Source: Stakelama flava
GTDB lineage: Bacteria; Pseudomonadota; Alphaproteobacteria; Sphingomonadales; Sphingomonadaceae
Direction: 5' to 3'
NCBI RefSeq assembly: GCF_019351405.1
Contig: NZ_JAHWZX010000001.1
Span: forward strand, 62,001 to 126,000
Length of the DNA: 64,000 nucleotides
The notes under the pieces are model-generated. The model was not told the DNA's origin. It made no database searches and was given only the letters and a program-made list of their open reading frames with translations. Numbering within the stretch: position 1 is the stretch's first letter; each line of letters opens with the position of its first letter. Below, one piece after another: positions 45,813-57,530 of the stretch. The position numbers were made by a program, and so were the translations under genes.

Positions 45813-47350
45813 CAGTGCGCCTCCCCTTCCGCATGGTGCCGGGCGGCAGCGGCCGCCGGGTTACCCGCGCTGGGCGCGGAATCGCTCGCCGGCTGGGCGC
45901 GATCGATCCGGTTGAGCAGGATGGTCACGTCCTGCCGCATCGGCGCGAGGAAGCTTTCGGGGTAGACGCCCATCCACAGCACCACCGCCGCGATCGGGGC
46001 GAGCAGCGCGATTTCGCGCATGCTAAGGTCGGGCATTGCCTTCACATCGTCCTTGATAAGATCGCCGAACACAACGCGGCGATAGAGATACAGCATGTAC
46101 GCAGCACCCAGGATGATCCCGGTGGTGCATAGCAGCGCGGTCCAGGTCGACACCTGATAGGTGCCCATCAGCGCAAGCAATTCGCCGACGAAGTTACTGG
46201 TGCCCGGCAGGCCGATCGAGGCCATGGTGAACAGCAGGAAAAATACGGCATAGCGCGGCATGTTGATGGCAAGACCGCCATAGCGATTGATCTCTCGCGT
46301 ATGCAGCCTGTCGTAGATGACGCCGACGCACAGGAACAGCGCGCCCGACACCAGGCCGTGGCCCAGCATGATCATCATCGCGCCCTCGATCCCCTGCCGG
46401 TTGAACGCGAAGAGGCCGATCGTGACGATCGCCATATGCGCGACCGAGGAATAGGCGATCAGCTTCTTCATGTCGCTCTGCACCAGCGCGACGAGCGAGG
46501 TATAGATCACCGCGATCGCCGACAGGCCGAAGATCAGCCAGATCAGCTGGGACGACGCTTCGGGGAACATCGGCAGCGAAAAACGCAGGAAACCATATCC
46601 GCCGAGTTTCAGAAGCACGCCCGCAAGGATCACCGATCCCGCGGTCGGTGCCTGAACGTGCGCGTCGGGAAGCCAGGTGTGCACCGGCCACATCGGCATC
46701 TTCACCGCGAACGAGGCGAAGAAAGCCAGCCACAGCCATGTCTGCGCATGCGCCGGGAAGTCGTGGTTCATCAGGTCGGGAATATACGTCGTTCCTGCCT
46801 GCTGCGTCATCCACAGCATCGCGATCAGCATCAGCACCGATCCGAGCAGCGTGTAGAGAAAGAATTTATAGCTGGCGTAGATCCGGTTCACCCCGCCCCA
46901 GATGCCGATGATCAGATACATCGGGATCAGGCCCGCTTCGAAGAAGACGTAGAAAAGGAACAGGTCCTGGGCCGCGAAGGTGCCGATCATGAGCACTTCG
47001 GTAAGCAGGAATGCCGCCATGTATTCGGGCACGCGTTCGGTTACCGCTTCCCAGCTCGCCCCGATGCAGATCGGCATCAGGAACACCGACAGCATGATCA
47101 GCAGAAGCGCGAAACCGTCAATGCCCAGCGCCCAGGAAAAGCTGCCGAACAAGGCATCGCTATGTTCGACGAATTGCCATTGCGCGCCGCCGATATCGAA
47201 ACTGGCCCACAGCACGATGCCAAGTGCCAGATCGACCAGCGTGGCAGCAAGTGCCAGCCAGCGCGCCGATTTCGCATCGAGGAACAGGCACGCGACCGCC
47301 GCGACGGCGGGCACGAGCAGCATGATGGAGAGGATTGGAAAACCGTTCAT
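45812..47350 (-). CDS. nuoM: NADH-quinone oxidoreductase subunit M
   Basis: The 512-residue antiporter-like proton-channel subunit of complex I with about 14 helices: FYVFFEAGLIPMYLIIGIWGG, the KMPMWPVHTWLPDAHVQAPTAGS block (helix 8 loop), VQSDMKKLIAYSSVAHMAIV and GHGLVSGALFLCVG. An Ala/Ser-rich tail with a short HAEGE end is present. The stop overlaps nuoN start by one base. It is 10 bases after nuoL. Confidence 0.97.
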   Translation of the reverse strand: MNGFPILSIMLLVPAVAAVACLFLDAKSARWLALAATLVDLALGIVLWASFDIGGAQWQFVEHSDALFGSFSWALGIDGFALLLIMLSVFLMPICIGASWEAVTERVPEYMAAFLLTEVLMIGTFAAQDLFLFYVFFEAGLIPMYLIIGIWGGVNRIYASYKFFLYTLLGSVLMLIAMLWMTQQAGTTYIPDLMNHDFPAHAQTWLWLAFFASFAVKMPMWPVHTWLPDAHVQAPTAGSVILAGVLLKLGGYGFLRFSLPMFPEASSQLIWLIFGLSAIAVIYTSLVALVQSDMKKLIAYSSVAHMAIVTIGLFAFNRQGIEGAMMIMLGHGLVSGALFLCVGVIYDRLHTREINRYGGLAINMPRYAVFFLLFTMASIGLPGTSNFVGELLALMGTYQVSTWTALLCTTGIILGAAYMLYLYRRVVFGDLIKDDVKAMPDLSMREIALLAPIAAVVLWMGVYPESFLAPMRQDVTILLNRIDRAQPASDSAPSAGNPAAAAARHHAEGEAH

Positions 47351-47360
47351 CGTCCTGCCC

Positions 47361-49460
47361 TCACCGCGTCACTGCCCAGGTGATCGCCGCGGTAAGGCCG
47401 ATCAACATGACGAAAGCATAGCTGTACAAATATCCCGATTGCAGGCGTCCGGCGAGGCGGCTGCCAAAGGAAACCACCGCGGCCGAACCGTTCGGCCCGA
47501 ACCGGTCGATCGTGCCTTCATCGCCGGCCTTCCAGAAAAAGCGGCCGATGGCGAATGCCGGACGCACGAAGATGAAATGATAAAGCTCGTCGAAATACCA
47601 TTTGTTGAGCAGGAAGCGGTACAGCAACCGAAAATGGTCGGCGAACTTCGCGGGAAAGTCCTTGTTCGCGATATAGCCGTACCACGCCACCGCCAGTCCC
47701 AGCAGCATCACGACCGTCGCCGACAGCTTCGCCCAGGTCGGAATTTCGTGGCTCGCATGGGCGAGATGTTCGTTGAAGAACACGCTGCCCTTCCAGAACG
47801 CGCCCGCACTTTCCGGATCGATAAAGAACGGGTGGAAGAAATACCCGGCAAAGACAGCACCCATCGACAGCACGATCAGCGGGATCAGCATCACGATCGG
47901 GCTTTCGTGCGGGTGATAGCCGCCGGTGCCTTCGGGCAGGTCCGTTTCATGCGGGCCATGGACGTGCGGCTCGCTTCCCGAATCCTCGGCCTGCGGATTG
48001 TCCGCCACTTCCGCACCGCTGTGTGCAACATGCGCGTCCTCGGCCGGATGGTGCCCATGGGCTTCGTGCACCGCGTGCTGAACATGCTCGGACGTGATCC
48101 AGCGCGGCTTGCCCCAAAAGGTCAGGAACATCAGGCGCCAGGAATAGAAGCTAGTCAACAGCGCCGCGATCACGCCCGCCCAATATGCCGGGTAGCTACC
48201 CGCCGCGAACGCGCTTTCAATGATCGCATCTTTCGAATGGTATCCGGCAAAGCCGCCGACATCGATGATACCGACGCCGGTAATCGCCAGCGTGCCCGCC
48301 ATCATCGCCCAGAAGGTAACGGGGATTTCCTTACGCAGCGCGCCATAGCAGCGCATATCCTGTTCGTGATGCATCGCATGGATCACCGAACCCGCGCCAA
48401 GGAACAGCAGCGCTTTGAAAAAAGCGTGGGTGAACAGGTGGAACATCGCCGCGCCATAGGCACCGACGCCCGCCGCGAAGAACATATAGCCGAGCTGCGA
48501 ACAGGTCGAATAGGCGATCACGCGCTTGATATCGGTCTGAACCGTGCCGATCGTCGCCGCGAAAAAACAGGTTGCCCCGCCGATAAAAGTGATGAAGCCG
48601 AGCGCCGTCGGGCTGGTTTCGAACATCGGCGACAGGCGGCAAACCATGAACACGCCCGCGGTGACCATCGTCGCGGCGTGGATCAGCGCCGAAACCGGCG
48701 TCGGACCTTCCATCGCGTCCGGAAGCCAGGTGTGCAGGCCGAGCTGCGCCGACTTGCCCATCGCACCGACGAACAGCAACAGGCAGATAACCGTCATCGT
48801 GTCGTAGCGGTGGCCCAGGAAGCCGATCGTGGAGCCGGCCATGCCGGGAGCAGCCTGAAGAATTTCGGGGATCGATACGGTGTTGAACACCAGATACGTC
48901 CCGAAAATGCCGAGCATGAAGCCAAGGTCGCCGACGCGGTTGACCACGAACGCCTTGATCGCGGCGGCATTGGCGCTGGGTTTGCGGAACCAGAAACCGA
49001 TCAGCAGATAGGAAGCAAGGCCAACGCCTTCCCAGCCGAAGAACATCTGAATCAGGTTGTTCGCGGTGACCAGCATCAGCATGGCGAAAGTGAAGAGCGA
49101 CAGATAGGCGAAGAACCGCGGCTGATCCGGATCCTCCTCCATATAGCCCCAGCTATACAGGTGCACGAGGAACGAAACGCTCGTCACCACCACCAGCATG
49201 ACCGATGTCAGCGCATCGACGCGAAGCTGCCAGGCAACGTCGAACGACCCCGACTTCATCCAGGTGAAGACCGGTGCCACGCCCGCTTCATTCGCACCGC
49301 TGAGAAAGCCGATAAAGATCGGCCAGCTCAGCGCACATGCGATGAACAGCGCGCCGGTGGTCGCCACCTTGGGCACGATCGTGCCGAACGCCCGGTTCGA
49401 AAGCCCGGCAAACGCGGCCGCCAGCAGCGGCAGGAATACGATGAATTGAATCGAAGTCAC
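47361..49460 (-). CDS. nuoL: NADH-quinone oxidoreductase subunit L
   Basis: The 699-residue largest membrane subunit of complex I, with an antiporter-like core ([58 protein letters not shown]) and a lateral C-terminal helix. It is longer than the approximately 613 residues of E. coli because of a His-rich loop at residues 459-519 (13 His) and a longer C-terminus. The start codon is GTG 49460. It lies 7 bases after nuoK. Confidence 0.97.
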   Translation of the reverse strand: MTSIQFIVFLPLLAAAFAGLSNRAFGTIVPKVATTGALFIACALSWPIFIGFLSGANEAGVAPVFTWMKSGSFDVAWQLRVDALTSVMLVVVTSVSFLVHLYSWGYMEEDPDQPRFFAYLSLFTFAMLMLVTANNLIQMFFGWEGVGLASYLLIGFWFRKPSANAAAIKAFVVNRVGDLGFMLGIFGTYLVFNTVSIPEILQAAPGMAGSTIGFLGHRYDTMTVICLLLFVGAMGKSAQLGLHTWLPDAMEGPTPVSALIHAATMVTAGVFMVCRLSPMFETSPTALGFITFIGGATCFFAATIGTVQTDIKRVIAYSTCSQLGYMFFAAGVGAYGAAMFHLFTHAFFKALLFLGAGSVIHAMHHEQDMRCYGALRKEIPVTFWAMMAGTLAITGVGIIDVGGFAGYHSKDAIIESAFAAGSYPAYWAGVIAALLTSFYSWRLMFLTFWGKPRWITSEHVQHAVHEAHGHHPAEDAHVAHSGAEVADNPQAEDSGSEPHVHGPHETDLPEGTGGYHPHESPIVMLIPLIVLSMGAVFAGYFFHPFFIDPESAGAFWKGSVFFNEHLAHASHEIPTWAKLSATVVMLLGLAVAWYGYIANKDFPAKFADHFRLLYRFLLNKWYFDELYHFIFVRPAFAIGRFFWKAGDEGTIDRFGPNGSAAVVSFGSRLAGRLQSGYLYSYAFVMLIGLTAAITWAVTR

Positions 49461-49467
49461 CGAACGA

Positions 49468-49773
49468 TCACCCCTTCATCCGGTTGACGTCATCGACCGC
49501 GATCGAACCGCGGCCACGGAAATAAATTACCAGGATCGCAAGCCCGATCGCCGCTTCGCCCGCAGCGACGGTCAGCACGAACATCGCGAACACCTGACCC
49601 ACCAGATCCTGTAGATAGGCCGAAAAAGCCACCAGGTTCAGGTTCACCGCCAACAGGATCAGTTCGATCGCCATCAGGATGACGATCAGATTCTTGCGGT
49701 TCACGAAGATGCCCAGCACCCCCATGGTGAACAGGATCGCCGAAACGACCAGATAATGGGTAAGGCCGATCAC
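49468..49773 (-). CDS. nuoK: NADH-quinone oxidoreductase subunit K
   Basis: The 101-residue subunit with three membrane helices and the conserved glutamates in the helices ([33 protein letters not shown]). The start is GTG 49773, overlapping the TGA of nuoJ by four bases (GTGA). A longer frame to 50109 overlaps nuoJ and is not real. Confidence 0.96.
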   Translation of the reverse strand: MIGLTHYLVVSAILFTMGVLGIFVNRKNLIVILMAIELILLAVNLNLVAFSAYLQDLVGQVFAMFVLTVAAGEAAIGLAILVIYFRGRGSIAVDDVNRMKG

Positions 49774-50381
49774 AGCTCCACTCCCTGCCCAACGGGCGCG
49801 TTGACGTTGCGGATCGCATCCTTCGACCGGCGCGAAACCTGCTGGCGGATACGCTGGTGGCGCGAATCCGGCCGCTGGCGGAAGGTCAGCACGATCGCAC
49901 CGATCATCGCGACCAGAAGCACCAGCCCGGCCAGTTCGAATACGAAAAGATAGCGGCTGTAGAGCAGCTCGCCGATCGCCTGGATATTCGGCACCGCGCC
50001 GTCGATCGGCGCTGCGCGCCGGGCGAAGTCGATACCGCCGGCGCTCCATGCGCCAATCGCGATGAATATTTCGCACACCAGCGCCAGCGACAACGCCAGC
50101 CCGATCCAAAAATAGCGGACGAACCCGGCGCGAAGCTCGGTAAAATCAATGTCGAGCATCATCACGACGAACAGGAACAGCACCGCGACCGCGCCGACAT
50201 AAACGATGACGAGCAGCATCGCGATGAACTCGGCACCTACCAGTACCATCAGGCCGGCGGCGTTGAAGAACGCCAGGATCAGCCACAGCACCGAATGCAC
50301 CGGATTGCGCGACGATATCGTCAGTGCGGCGGAAACCAGCACCACGAAAGCGAACAGGTAAAAGGCGATAGCTTGTATCAC
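49770..50381 (-). CDS. nuoJ: NADH-quinone oxidoreductase subunit J
   Basis: The 203-residue membrane subunit with about five helices: [72 protein letters not shown] carries the conserved helix 3. The polar C-terminal tail ([19 protein letters not shown]) is cytoplasmic. The start is GTG 50381, 34 bases after nuoI. Confidence 0.96.
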   Translation of the reverse strand: MIQAIAFYLFAFVVLVSAALTISSRNPVHSVLWLILAFFNAAGLMVLVGAEFIAMLLVIVYVGAVAVLFLFVVMMLDIDFTELRAGFVRYFWIGLALSLALVCEIFIAIGAWSAGGIDFARRAAPIDGAVPNIQAIGELLYSRYLFVFELAGLVLLVAMIGAIVLTFRQRPDSRHQRIRQQVSRRSKDAIRNVNAPVGQGVEL

Positions 50382-50415
50382 GGAATCAGGAAGCCCCCGT
50401 TAGGTTGGCAGCCGC

Positions 50416-50901
50416 TTAACGGTAGGGCGCGTCGGCGGCAAGGTTTGCGGCGATCGCGCGTTCCCACCGGTCCCCGTTTTCGAGAAGTTTGGCCTTGTGA
50501 TAGACCAGTTCCTCTCGCGTTTCGGTCGCAAATTCGAAATTCGGTCCTTCGACGATCGCATCCACCGGACATGCCTCCTGGCACAGCCCGCAATAGATGC
50601 ATTTCACCATGTCGATGTCGTAGCGCGTTGTGCGACGTGATCCGTCGTCGCGCGGCTCCGCCTCGATCGTGATGGCAAGCGCGGGGCAGATCGCCTCGCA
50701 CAGCTTGCACGCGATGCAGCGCTCTTCCCCATTGGGATAGCGACGCAATGCATGCTCACCGCGAAACCGTGCGGAGATCGGGTTCTTTTCATAGGGATAG
50801 TTGATCGTCGCCTTGGGCTTGAAGAAATAGCTCAAGGTCAGCGCATGCGCCTTGACGAACTCCCACAGCGTCCAGGTTTTCAGGGTCTGGGCGAAACTCA
50901 T
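50416..50901 (-). CDS. nuoI: NADH-quinone oxidoreductase subunit I
   Basis: The 161-residue ferredoxin-like subunit carries two [4Fe-4S] clusters: [13 protein letters not shown] and [13 protein letters not shown], each with four cysteines. [16 protein letters not shown] precedes the first. Electrons pass from here to NuoB. It is four bases after nuoH. Confidence 0.97.
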   Translation of the reverse strand: MSFAQTLKTWTLWEFVKAHALTLSYFFKPKATINYPYEKNPISARFRGEHALRRYPNGEERCIACKLCEAICPALAITIEAEPRDDGSRRTTRYDIDMVKCIYCGLCQEACPVDAIVEGPNFEFATETREELVYHKAKLLENGDRWERAIAANLAADAPYR

Positions 50902-50905
50902 ATGC

Positions 50906-51955
50906 TCACAATCCCACCCGGGTCAGCATCAGGAACCCGGAAACGAGGAAGACGAAGATCAGCGACAGCGGCAGGAAGATCTTCCAGCCAAGTCGCATCA
51001 GCTGGTCGTAGCGATAGCGCGGCACCGTCGCCTTTACCCAACTGAACGCGAAGAAGAAGAAACCCATCTTCAGCAGCAGCCAGATGATGCCGGGCACCAC
51101 GTACAGGAACGGAATGTCGAACGGCGGCAGATATCCGCCCCAGAACAGGATCGCGTTCAGCGCGCACATCAAGATGACGTTGGCATATTCGCCCAGCCAG
51201 AACAGCGCGAACGCCATCGACGAATATTCGGTCTGATACCCGGCGACGAGTTCCGATTCGGCCTCGGTCAGGTCGAACGGTGCGCGCTGCGTTTCGGCTA
51301 GCGAGGAGATGAAGAACACCACCGCCATCGGGAACAGCAGGATGTTGAACCCGAAGCCGTTCAGGATGCCGAGGCCGTAAATGCTGCGCTGCGCCTCGAC
51401 GATCGTGGTGAGGTTGAAACTTCCCGCCCACAGCACGATCGAAATCAGCACAAAGCCGATCGCGACTTCATAGCTTACCATCTGCGCCGCCGCGCGGATC
51501 GCCGAATAGAAAGGATATTTGGAGTTGGACGACCAGCCCGCCAGGATGATCCCGTATACGCCGAGCGACGATGCCGCGAGCACATAGAGCAGCCCGACAT
51601 TGATGTTGGCGACGACCACGCCCGGCTGGAACGGCACCACCGCCCATACGATCAGCGCGACGGTGAAGGTGATGATCGGCGCCAGCAGGAACAGCCCCTT
51701 GTTGGCGCTGGTCGGAATGATCGTTTCCTGAAGAAAGACCTTCAATCCGTCGGCAAAGCTCTGCAGCACCCCGAACGGCCCAACGACGTTCGGACCCCGG
51801 CGCAGCGCCATCGCCGCCCATATCTTGCGGTCGACATAAATCACAATAGCGACCGCCAGCATCAGCGGCAGCGCGATCACCAGAATGCCGATGATCGTGG
51901 CCAGAAACCACGCCCATCCGTGCATCATGCCAAAGGATTCGAACCAGGCGGTCAT
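50906..51955 (-). CDS. nuoH: NADH-quinone oxidoreductase subunit H
   Basis: The 349-residue membrane subunit forms part of the quinone site. Markers are [61 protein letters not shown] is the conserved quinone-loop stretch starting at [12 protein letters not shown], and [27 protein letters not shown] [13 protein letters not shown] at the end. I place the start at ATG 51955 (MTAWFESF), overlapping the nuoG stop (ATGA). Confidence 0.96.
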   Translation of the reverse strand: MTAWFESFGMMHGWAWFLATIIGILVIALPLMLAVAIVIYVDRKIWAAMALRRGPNVVGPFGVLQSFADGLKVFLQETIIPTSANKGLFLLAPIITFTVALIVWAVVPFQPGVVVANINVGLLYVLAASSLGVYGIILAGWSSNSKYPFYSAIRAAAQMVSYEVAIGFVLISIVLWAGSFNLTTIVEAQRSIYGLGILNGFGFNILLFPMAVVFFISSLAETQRAPFDLTEAESELVAGYQTEYSSMAFALFWLGEYANVILMCALNAILFWGGYLPPFDIPFLYVVPGIIWLLLKMGFFFFAFSWVKATVPRYRYDQLMRLGWKIFLPLSLIFVFLVSGFLMLTRVGL

Positions 51956-53976
51956 TCGGCTGCCTCCGCAAATTGCTCGCCATGGACAAGTTCGGCCGAA
52001 CAACGCTGCATCGTCGGGCTGGCGCGGCAAATCGCGTTGGTCAGGTAGAAGTCCTGAATCGGATAGATGACGCTGCCCGACGCTTCACTGCCCAGCGAGG
52101 GCGGATTCCATTCGAGGCTCACCAGCCCTTCCGTCGCCAGCGCGGGCACTTCAGCGAACATCGCGGCGCGAAGTTCGTCATAGCTGTCGAAGGGAAGCGT
52201 CTTGCCCAGCCGTTCGGAAAGCGCGCGCAGGATCGTCCAGTCCTCGCGCGCATCGCCCGGCGGGAAAACAGCGCGGTCACCACGCTGCACGCGGCCTTCC
52301 AGATTGACATAGGTTCCCGGCTTTTCGGTATAGGCCGCCGCCGGCAGGATCACGTCGGCGGCATGCGCGCCGCGATCGCCATGATGGCCCACATACACCT
52401 TGAACGTATCGCCGAACGCCGAATAATCGACCTCATCCGCGCCGAGGAAAAAGCCCAGCTTCGGTTTCGCGGCGACGATATCGGCAAGCCCGCCCGCCTG
52501 CGCATAGCCGAGCATCAGCCCGCCCATGCGCGCGGCCGACATGTGCACGACGTTATAACCGTTCCACGCGGTCCCGTCTTCCAGCGCGCGCACCAGATTC
52601 AGCGCCTTTGCGGCTGCCAGCGAACCGCCATGACCGCCCTTCAGCGCAGCGCCGCCGACGATCACCACCGGCTTTTCGGCGGCATCGAACGCATCCTTCG
52701 CCGCCTGCGGTAGATTACCGATCAGCGACAGGTCGTTACCCAGCCACTCGATCTTGTAGGTCAGGTCACGCTGCGGCCCGATGCCGAACACCTTCGCGCC
52801 GCGCTTGCGGATCGCCTTGCGAATGCGCGTGTTGACCAGCGGCGCTTCCCAGCGAAGATCGGTGCCAACCAGCAAAATGGCGTCCGCTTCTTCCAGCCGC
52901 GCGATCGTCGTGTTGAAATTGACCGCAGACAGGCTCGATACATCATAGTCCATGCCGGTTTGGCGGCCTTCGAGCATCGCCGAACCAAACTGACCGACCA
53001 GCGCCTTTGCCGCAAACATGGTTTCGCAATCGACCAGATCGCCCGCAATCGCCGCCACGCTGTCGCCAGCGCCCTGCGCTACCGCGGCAATCGCGTCAAA
53101 TGCCGCTTCCCAGCTTACCGGGTGCAGCTTGCCGTCCTTGCGGACATAGGGCGTGTCGAGGCGGCGACGGATCAGCCCGTCGATCGCGTGGCGGGTCTTG
53201 TCGCTCGCCCACTCCTCGTTCACCTCGTCATTGACGCGCGGAAGGCTGCGCAGCACCTGCCGCCCCCGGCTGTCGAGGCGGACATTGGTGCCGATGCCGT
53301 CCATCACGTCGATGGCGAGCGTCTTGTTCAGCTCCCACGGACGCGCTTCGAACGCATAGGGCTTGCTCGTCAGCGCACCGACCGGGCAAAGATCGACGAC
53401 ATTGCCCGACAGCTCGCTCGACACCGCATGTTCGAGGTAGCTGGTGATCTGCATATCCTCGCCGCGATAGATCGCGCCGATTTCCTCCACGCCCGCGACC
53501 TCTTCGGCGAACCGGACGCAACGGGTGCAATGGATGCACCGGGTCATGATCGTCTTTACGATCGGACCCATATATTTTTCGGTGACCGCGCGCTTGTTCT
53601 CGTCATAGCGGCTATGGCCCTTGCCATAGGCCATTGCCTGATCCTGCAGGTCGCATTCGCCGCCCTGATCGCAGATCGGGCAGTCGAGCGGATGGTTGAT
53701 CAGCAGGAACTCCATCACGCCTTCGCGCGCGGCCTTCACCATCGCACTGTCGGTGCGGATCTCCTGCCCCTCGCTCGCCGGAAGCGCGCAGCTCGCCTGC
53801 GGCTTGGGCGGACCGGGCTTCACCTCGACCAGGCACATGCGGCAATTGCCCGCGATCGACAGGCGTTCATGATAACAGAAGCGCGGGATTTCCTTGCCGG
53901 CAAGCTCACACGCCTGCAGCACGGTCGCCCCCTGCGGGACTTCGATCTCGGTTCCGTCGACGGTTACTTTAGGCAT
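51952..53976 (-). CDS. nuoG: NADH-quinone oxidoreductase subunit G
   Basis: The 674-residue molybdopterin-like Fe-S subunit. N-terminal [2Fe-2S] cysteines lie in [15 protein letters not shown] with a later CALPAS. The next clusters are in [19 protein letters not shown] and [14 protein letters not shown] with [13 protein letters not shown]. The rest is a molybdopterin-oxidoreductase-like fold without the cofactor ([17 protein letters not shown] loop). The start is ATG 53976 ([10 protein letters not shown]), one base overlap with the nuoF stop (TAATG). Confidence 0.96.
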   Translation of the reverse strand: MPKVTVDGTEIEVPQGATVLQACELAGKEIPRFCYHERLSIAGNCRMCLVEVKPGPPKPQASCALPASEGQEIRTDSAMVKAAREGVMEFLLINHPLDCPICDQGGECDLQDQAMAYGKGHSRYDENKRAVTEKYMGPIVKTIMTRCIHCTRCVRFAEEVAGVEEIGAIYRGEDMQITSYLEHAVSSELSGNVVDLCPVGALTSKPYAFEARPWELNKTLAIDVMDGIGTNVRLDSRGRQVLRSLPRVNDEVNEEWASDKTRHAIDGLIRRRLDTPYVRKDGKLHPVSWEAAFDAIAAVAQGAGDSVAAIAGDLVDCETMFAAKALVGQFGSAMLEGRQTGMDYDVSSLSAVNFNTTIARLEEADAILLVGTDLRWEAPLVNTRIRKAIRKRGAKVFGIGPQRDLTYKIEWLGNDLSLIGNLPQAAKDAFDAAEKPVVIVGGAALKGGHGGSLAAAKALNLVRALEDGTAWNGYNVVHMSAARMGGLMLGYAQAGGLADIVAAKPKLGFFLGADEVDYSAFGDTFKVYVGHHGDRGAHAADVILPAAAYTEKPGTYVNLEGRVQRGDRAVFPPGDAREDWTILRALSERLGKTLPFDSYDELRAAMFAEVPALATEGLVSLEWNPPSLGSEASGSVIYPIQDFYLTNAICRASPTMQRCSAELVHGEQFAEAAE

Positions 53977-55277
53977 TATTCGGCAGCTTCCATCATCGGC
54001 TCGGCGCCACCGCATTTTTCGGTGATACGGCGCTCCAGTTCGGGGCGGAAATGGCGGATCAGGCCCTGGATCGGCCAGGCGGCGGCGTCGCCCAACGCGC
54101 AGATGGTGTGGCCTTCAACCTGCTTTGTGACTTCCCACAGCGTGTCGATTTCGGAAATATCGGCGTCACCGGTGCGCAGCCGCTCCATCACGCGCCACAT
54201 CCAGCCGGTGCCTTCACGGCACGGCGTGCACTGGCCGCAGCTTTCATGCTTGTAGAAATAGCTGATCCGGCTGATCGCCTGAACCACATCGGTCGATTTG
54301 TCCATTACAATGACCGCAGCGGTGCCGAGACCCGATTTCAGGTCCTTCAGCCCGTCGAAATCCATCGGCGCGTCCATGATCTGCTCGGCCGGAACCAGCG
54401 GCACCGAGGATCCGCCCGGAATGACCGCGAGCAGATTGTCCCAACCACCCTTGATCCCGCCGCAATGCGTTTCGATCAGTTCGCGAAACGAAATACCCAT
54501 CGCCTCTTCGACGACGCAGGGGCGTTCAACATGGCCCGAAATCTGGAACAGCTTCGTGCCCTTGTTATTCTCCCGCCCGAAAGAGGAGAACCAGTCGGCA
54601 CCGCGGCGCAGGATCGTCGGGACGACCGCGATCGATTCGACATTGTTGACCGTGGTGGGGCAGCCGTACAGCCCCGCACCTGCTGGAAATGGCGGTTTCA
54701 GCCGCGGCTGGCCCTTCTTGCCCTCAAGGCTTTCGAGCATCGCGGTTTCTTCGCCGCAAATATAGGCACCGGCACCGCGGTGGCAGAATACGTCGAAATC
54801 ATAGCCGGACCCACAGGCGTTCTTGCCGATCAGCCCCTTATCGTATGCCTCGGCGATCGCGGCGAACAGCGTCTCGGCCTCGCGAATATATTCGCCGCGA
54901 ATATAGATGTACGCCGCACGCGCGCGCATCGCGAACCCTGCGATCAGCGCGCCTTCGATCAGCTTGTGCGGATCGTGGCGGATGATTTCCCGGTCCTTGC
55001 AAGATCCCGGTTCGGATTCGTCGGCGTTGATGACCAGGAAGTTCGGCCGGTCGGGCTTCGGCTCCTTGGGCATGAAGCCCCATTTGACGCCGGTGGGGAA
55101 CCCCGCACCGCCGCGCCCGCGAAGGCCCGATGCCTTTACCCGATCGATAATCTCGTCCTGCCCGATTTCGAGCAGCTTGTTCGTCGCATCCCAGTCGCCG
55201 CGCTTGATCGCGGCGTCGATCCCCCATGGCTGAAAGCCATAGAGATTGGTGAAAATGCGGTCCTTGTCAGCGAGCAT
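53976..55277 (-). CDS. nuoF: NADH-quinone oxidoreductase subunit F
   Basis: The 433-residue NADH- and FMN-binding subunit. Markers are the [17 protein letters not shown] loop, [35 protein letters not shown], and the [4Fe-4S] motif [14 protein letters not shown]. It receives electrons from NADH. The start overlaps the small membrane gene's 3' end by 11 bases. Confidence 0.97.
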   Translation of the reverse strand: MLADKDRIFTNLYGFQPWGIDAAIKRGDWDATNKLLEIGQDEIIDRVKASGLRGRGGAGFPTGVKWGFMPKEPKPDRPNFLVINADESEPGSCKDREIIRHDPHKLIEGALIAGFAMRARAAYIYIRGEYIREAETLFAAIAEAYDKGLIGKNACGSGYDFDVFCHRGAGAYICGEETAMLESLEGKKGQPRLKPPFPAGAGLYGCPTTVNNVESIAVVPTILRRGADWFSSFGRENNKGTKLFQISGHVERPCVVEEAMGISFRELIETHCGGIKGGWDNLLAVIPGGSSVPLVPAEQIMDAPMDFDGLKDLKSGLGTAAVIVMDKSTDVVQAISRISYFYKHESCGQCTPCREGTGWMWRVMERLRTGDADISEIDTLWEVTKQVEGHTICALGDAAAWPIQGLIRHFRPELERRITEKCGGAEPMMEAAE

Positions 55278-55461
55278 CGGTATTCATTTCCATCTTGATC
55301 GCGTTCGCGTGCGACGGTTCTGCCTGCGCCACACCACCGAAAATCAGCCACGCCGCAACGGCGATCAGCGCCAGGATGACAATGATCTTCAACGCGCCGG
55401 CAATAAAGCGAAACGCAAGGAAGATCAGCACGACGGCGACGATCAGCGTTACGATACCCAT
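55267..55461 (-). CDS. Small membrane protein between nuoE and nuoF
   Basis: The 64-residue frame [20 protein letters not shown]... begins at ATG 55461. It has two hydrophobic segments (residues 2-19 and about 22-44) separated by a short Ala/Gly turn, and a polar tail. The stop overlaps the nuoF start by 11 bases and its start follows the stop of the preceding small ORF by four bases, so it is part of the nuo transcript. No family recognised. It is possibly a complex I assembly or accessory microprotein (inference). Confidence 0.6.
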   Translation of the reverse strand: MGIVTLIVAVVLIFLAFRFIAGALKIIVILALIAVAAWLIFGGVAQAEPSHANAIKMEMNTDAR

Positions 55462-55465
55462 TGGA

Positions 55466-55624
55466 TCAGCGGCCCTTTCCAATGAGTTTTTCGGCAAAGA
55501 AATACACGGCAACTGCCACCGCCAGCCCGACCGCGATTGCGATCAGGCCGAGCGCGATTTTCAGCAGCGCCACCAGAATGATGATGGCCAGAATGCCGAC
55601 GGCAATGGCGATCAGCAGGTTCAA
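55466..55624 (-). CDS. Small hydrophobic protein, TTG start, coupled to nuoE
   Basis: The 52-residue frame starts at TTG 55624 overlapping the TGA of nuoE (TTGA), and reads LNLLIAIAVGILAIIILVAL and then LGLIAIAVGLAVAVAVYFF, ending in the basic tail AEKLIGKGR. Two helices of about 20 residues each are predicted. The two small genes at 55267-55624 together fill the gap between nuoE and nuoF almost exactly. Non-ATG start and size lower confidence, but the stop-free, strongly hydrophobic frame is unlikely by chance in a tight operon. Confidence 0.5.
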   Translation of the reverse strand: MNLLIAIAVGILAIIILVALLKIALGLIAIAVGLAVAVAVYFFAEKLIGKGR

Positions 55625-56298
55625 GAAGCGGTCTCCCACTCCCCGCGATAGTCATGGTTTTCGTCCACCATGGCTGTCAGCGTGGTCGGGCCGCCCACCG
55701 GCTCGCTGGTCTGGCGCCCCGGCTCCTGCGTGCCCGGCTTGGGCTGCTTGCCGTCGGCCAGCGCGTCGAGCACGGCGATCGTGCGCTCATAATCGAGGTC
55801 TTCGTAATTATCGTCGTTGATCTGGACCATCGGCGCGGTAGCGCAATTGCCCATGCATTCGACTTCGGTCAGCGTCCACAGCCCGTCCTCGGTCGTATGC
55901 CCCTTCTTCATGCCCTTTGACTTGCACGCGCGAAATACCTCGTCCGACCCGCGCAGCCAGCACGGCGTCGTGCCGCATACCTGCACGTGATACTTACCCA
56001 CCGGTTGCAGGTTGAACATGGTGTAGAAGGTCGCGACTTCGAGCACGCGGACATAAGGCAGGCCCAGTTCGCGCGCGACGAATTCGATCACCGGAACCGG
56101 CAGCCAGCCCTGCGTCTGCGTTTCCGCGCCGACCTGCCGCTGGGCAATATCAAGAAACGGAATCGTGCAAGATTGCTGCCGCCCTTCGGGATAGCGCCCA
56201 AGCACTTCCTTCGCCTTGGCGGCATTGTCCGGCGTCCACGCGAAACCGCTCCAGCGCTCGCGGATTTCCGGGGTGTCTGGAATAGTCTTGGCAGCCAT
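55621..56298 (-). CDS. nuoE: NADH-quinone oxidoreductase subunit E
   Basis: The 225-residue thioredoxin-like [2Fe-2S] subunit. Cluster cysteines lie in CGTTPCWLRGSDE and CMGNCATAPMVQIN. The C-terminal extension (about residues 175-225, KPGTQEPGRQTSEPVGGPTT) is longer than in E. coli NuoE but common in this group. The start overlaps nuoD's stop by one base (TAATG). Confidence 0.96.
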   Translation of the reverse strand: MAAKTIPDTPEIRERWSGFAWTPDNAAKAKEVLGRYPEGRQQSCTIPFLDIAQRQVGAETQTQGWLPVPVIEFVARELGLPYVRVLEVATFYTMFNLQPVGKYHVQVCGTTPCWLRGSDEVFRACKSKGMKKGHTTEDGLWTLTEVECMGNCATAPMVQINDDNYEDLDYERTIAVLDALADGKQPKPGTQEPGRQTSEPVGGPTTLTAMVDENHDYRGEWETAS

Positions 56299-57527
56299 TA
56301 GCGATCACACTCCCCGAACACGATGTCCATCGCGCCCAGAATGGCGGTGGTGTCGGCGAGCATGTGGCCCTTCGACATGAAATCCATCGCCTGCAAATGG
56401 CTGAACGCGGTCGGGCGAATCTTGCAGCGATAGGGTTTGTTCGATCCGTCGCTGACCATGTAGATGCCGAATTCGCCCTTGGGGCTTTCGGTCGCGACAT
56501 ACACTTCGCCCGCGGGCACATGATAGCCTTCGGTATACAGCTTGAAGTGATGGATCAGCGCTTCCATCGAATGCTTCATCTCGCCGCGTTTTGGCGGTCC
56601 GACCTTGCGATCGGTCGTCATGGTCGGGCCTTCGGGCATTTGCGCGAGGCATTGTTTCATGATCCGCGCCGACTGGTACACTTCCTCGACCCGAACCATG
56701 AAGCGATCATAGCAATCGCCCTTCGTGCCGACGGGAATGTCGAATTCCATCCGGTCATACACGTCATAGGGCTGCGATTTGCGAATATCCCACGGGATGC
56801 CCGCGCCCCGGATCATCGGCCCCGAAAAACCCCATTTCAGCGCGTCTTCGCGGCTGACAACCGCGATATCGACGTTGCGCTGCTTGAAGATGCGGTTTTC
56901 CGCGACGAGGCTGACGGCATCGCCGAACAGCCTGGGCAGCCGCGTGTCGAGCCAGTCGGCGATATCGGTGAGCAGCTTGAGCGGCGCATCCTGATGCACC
57001 CCGCCGACCCGGAAATAGTTGGAGTGCATGCGAGCGCCCGAAACCCGCTCGAAGAAGTTCATGCAATCCTCGCGGATTTCAAACATCCACAGGTTCGGCG
57101 TCATCGCGCCCACGTCCATGACATGGCTGCCAAGGTTGAGCATGTGGTTCGAAATGCGCGTCAGTTCGGCGAAGAACACGCGCAGATATTGCGCGCGCAG
57201 CGGCACTTCGAGGTCGAGCAGCTTTTCGACCGCCAGCACGAAGCTGTGCTCCATGCACAAGGGCGAACAATAATCGAGGCGGTCCATATAGGGCAGCGCC
57301 TGCGCATAGGTTTTGTATTCGATCAGCTTTTCGGTGCCGCGATGGAGCAGCCCGATATGCGGATCGATCCGCTCGATAATCTCGCCGTCCAGCTCCATGA
57401 CAAGGCGAAGCACGCCATGCGCCGCCGGATGCTGCGGTCCGAAATTGATCGTGTAATTCTGGATCTCCACATCGCCCGGCGTACCGGGACCATGCTCCTC
57501 CAGAAGCTCTTCGATATAGTCAGCCAT
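56298..57527 (-). CDS. nuoD: NADH-quinone oxidoreductase subunit D
   Basis: The 409-residue 49-kDa-type subunit lines the quinone cavity: [50 protein letters not shown], the [19 protein letters not shown] segment and [23 protein letters not shown]. The ATG at 57527 has GGGAAGG upstream. It is preceded by a putative 33-residue frame. Confidence 0.97.
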   Translation of the reverse strand: MADYIEELLEEHGPGTPGDVEIQNYTINFGPQHPAAHGVLRLVMELDGEIIERIDPHIGLLHRGTEKLIEYKTYAQALPYMDRLDYCSPLCMEHSFVLAVEKLLDLEVPLRAQYLRVFFAELTRISNHMLNLGSHVMDVGAMTPNLWMFEIREDCMNFFERVSGARMHSNYFRVGGVHQDAPLKLLTDIADWLDTRLPRLFGDAVSLVAENRIFKQRNVDIAVVSREDALKWGFSGPMIRGAGIPWDIRKSQPYDVYDRMEFDIPVGTKGDCYDRFMVRVEEVYQSARIMKQCLAQMPEGPTMTTDRKVGPPKRGEMKHSMEALIHHFKLYTEGYHVPAGEVYVATESPKGEFGIYMVSDGSNKPYRCKIRPTAFSHLQAMDFMSKGHMLADTTAILGAMDIVFGECDR

Positions 57528-57530
57528 AAC

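Noticed and set aside
46980..49487. 835-residue open frame antisense to nuoL and nuoM
   Set aside because: Covers conserved complex I genes in reverse; composition (His/Arg/Gln-rich) is typical of a shadow frame.
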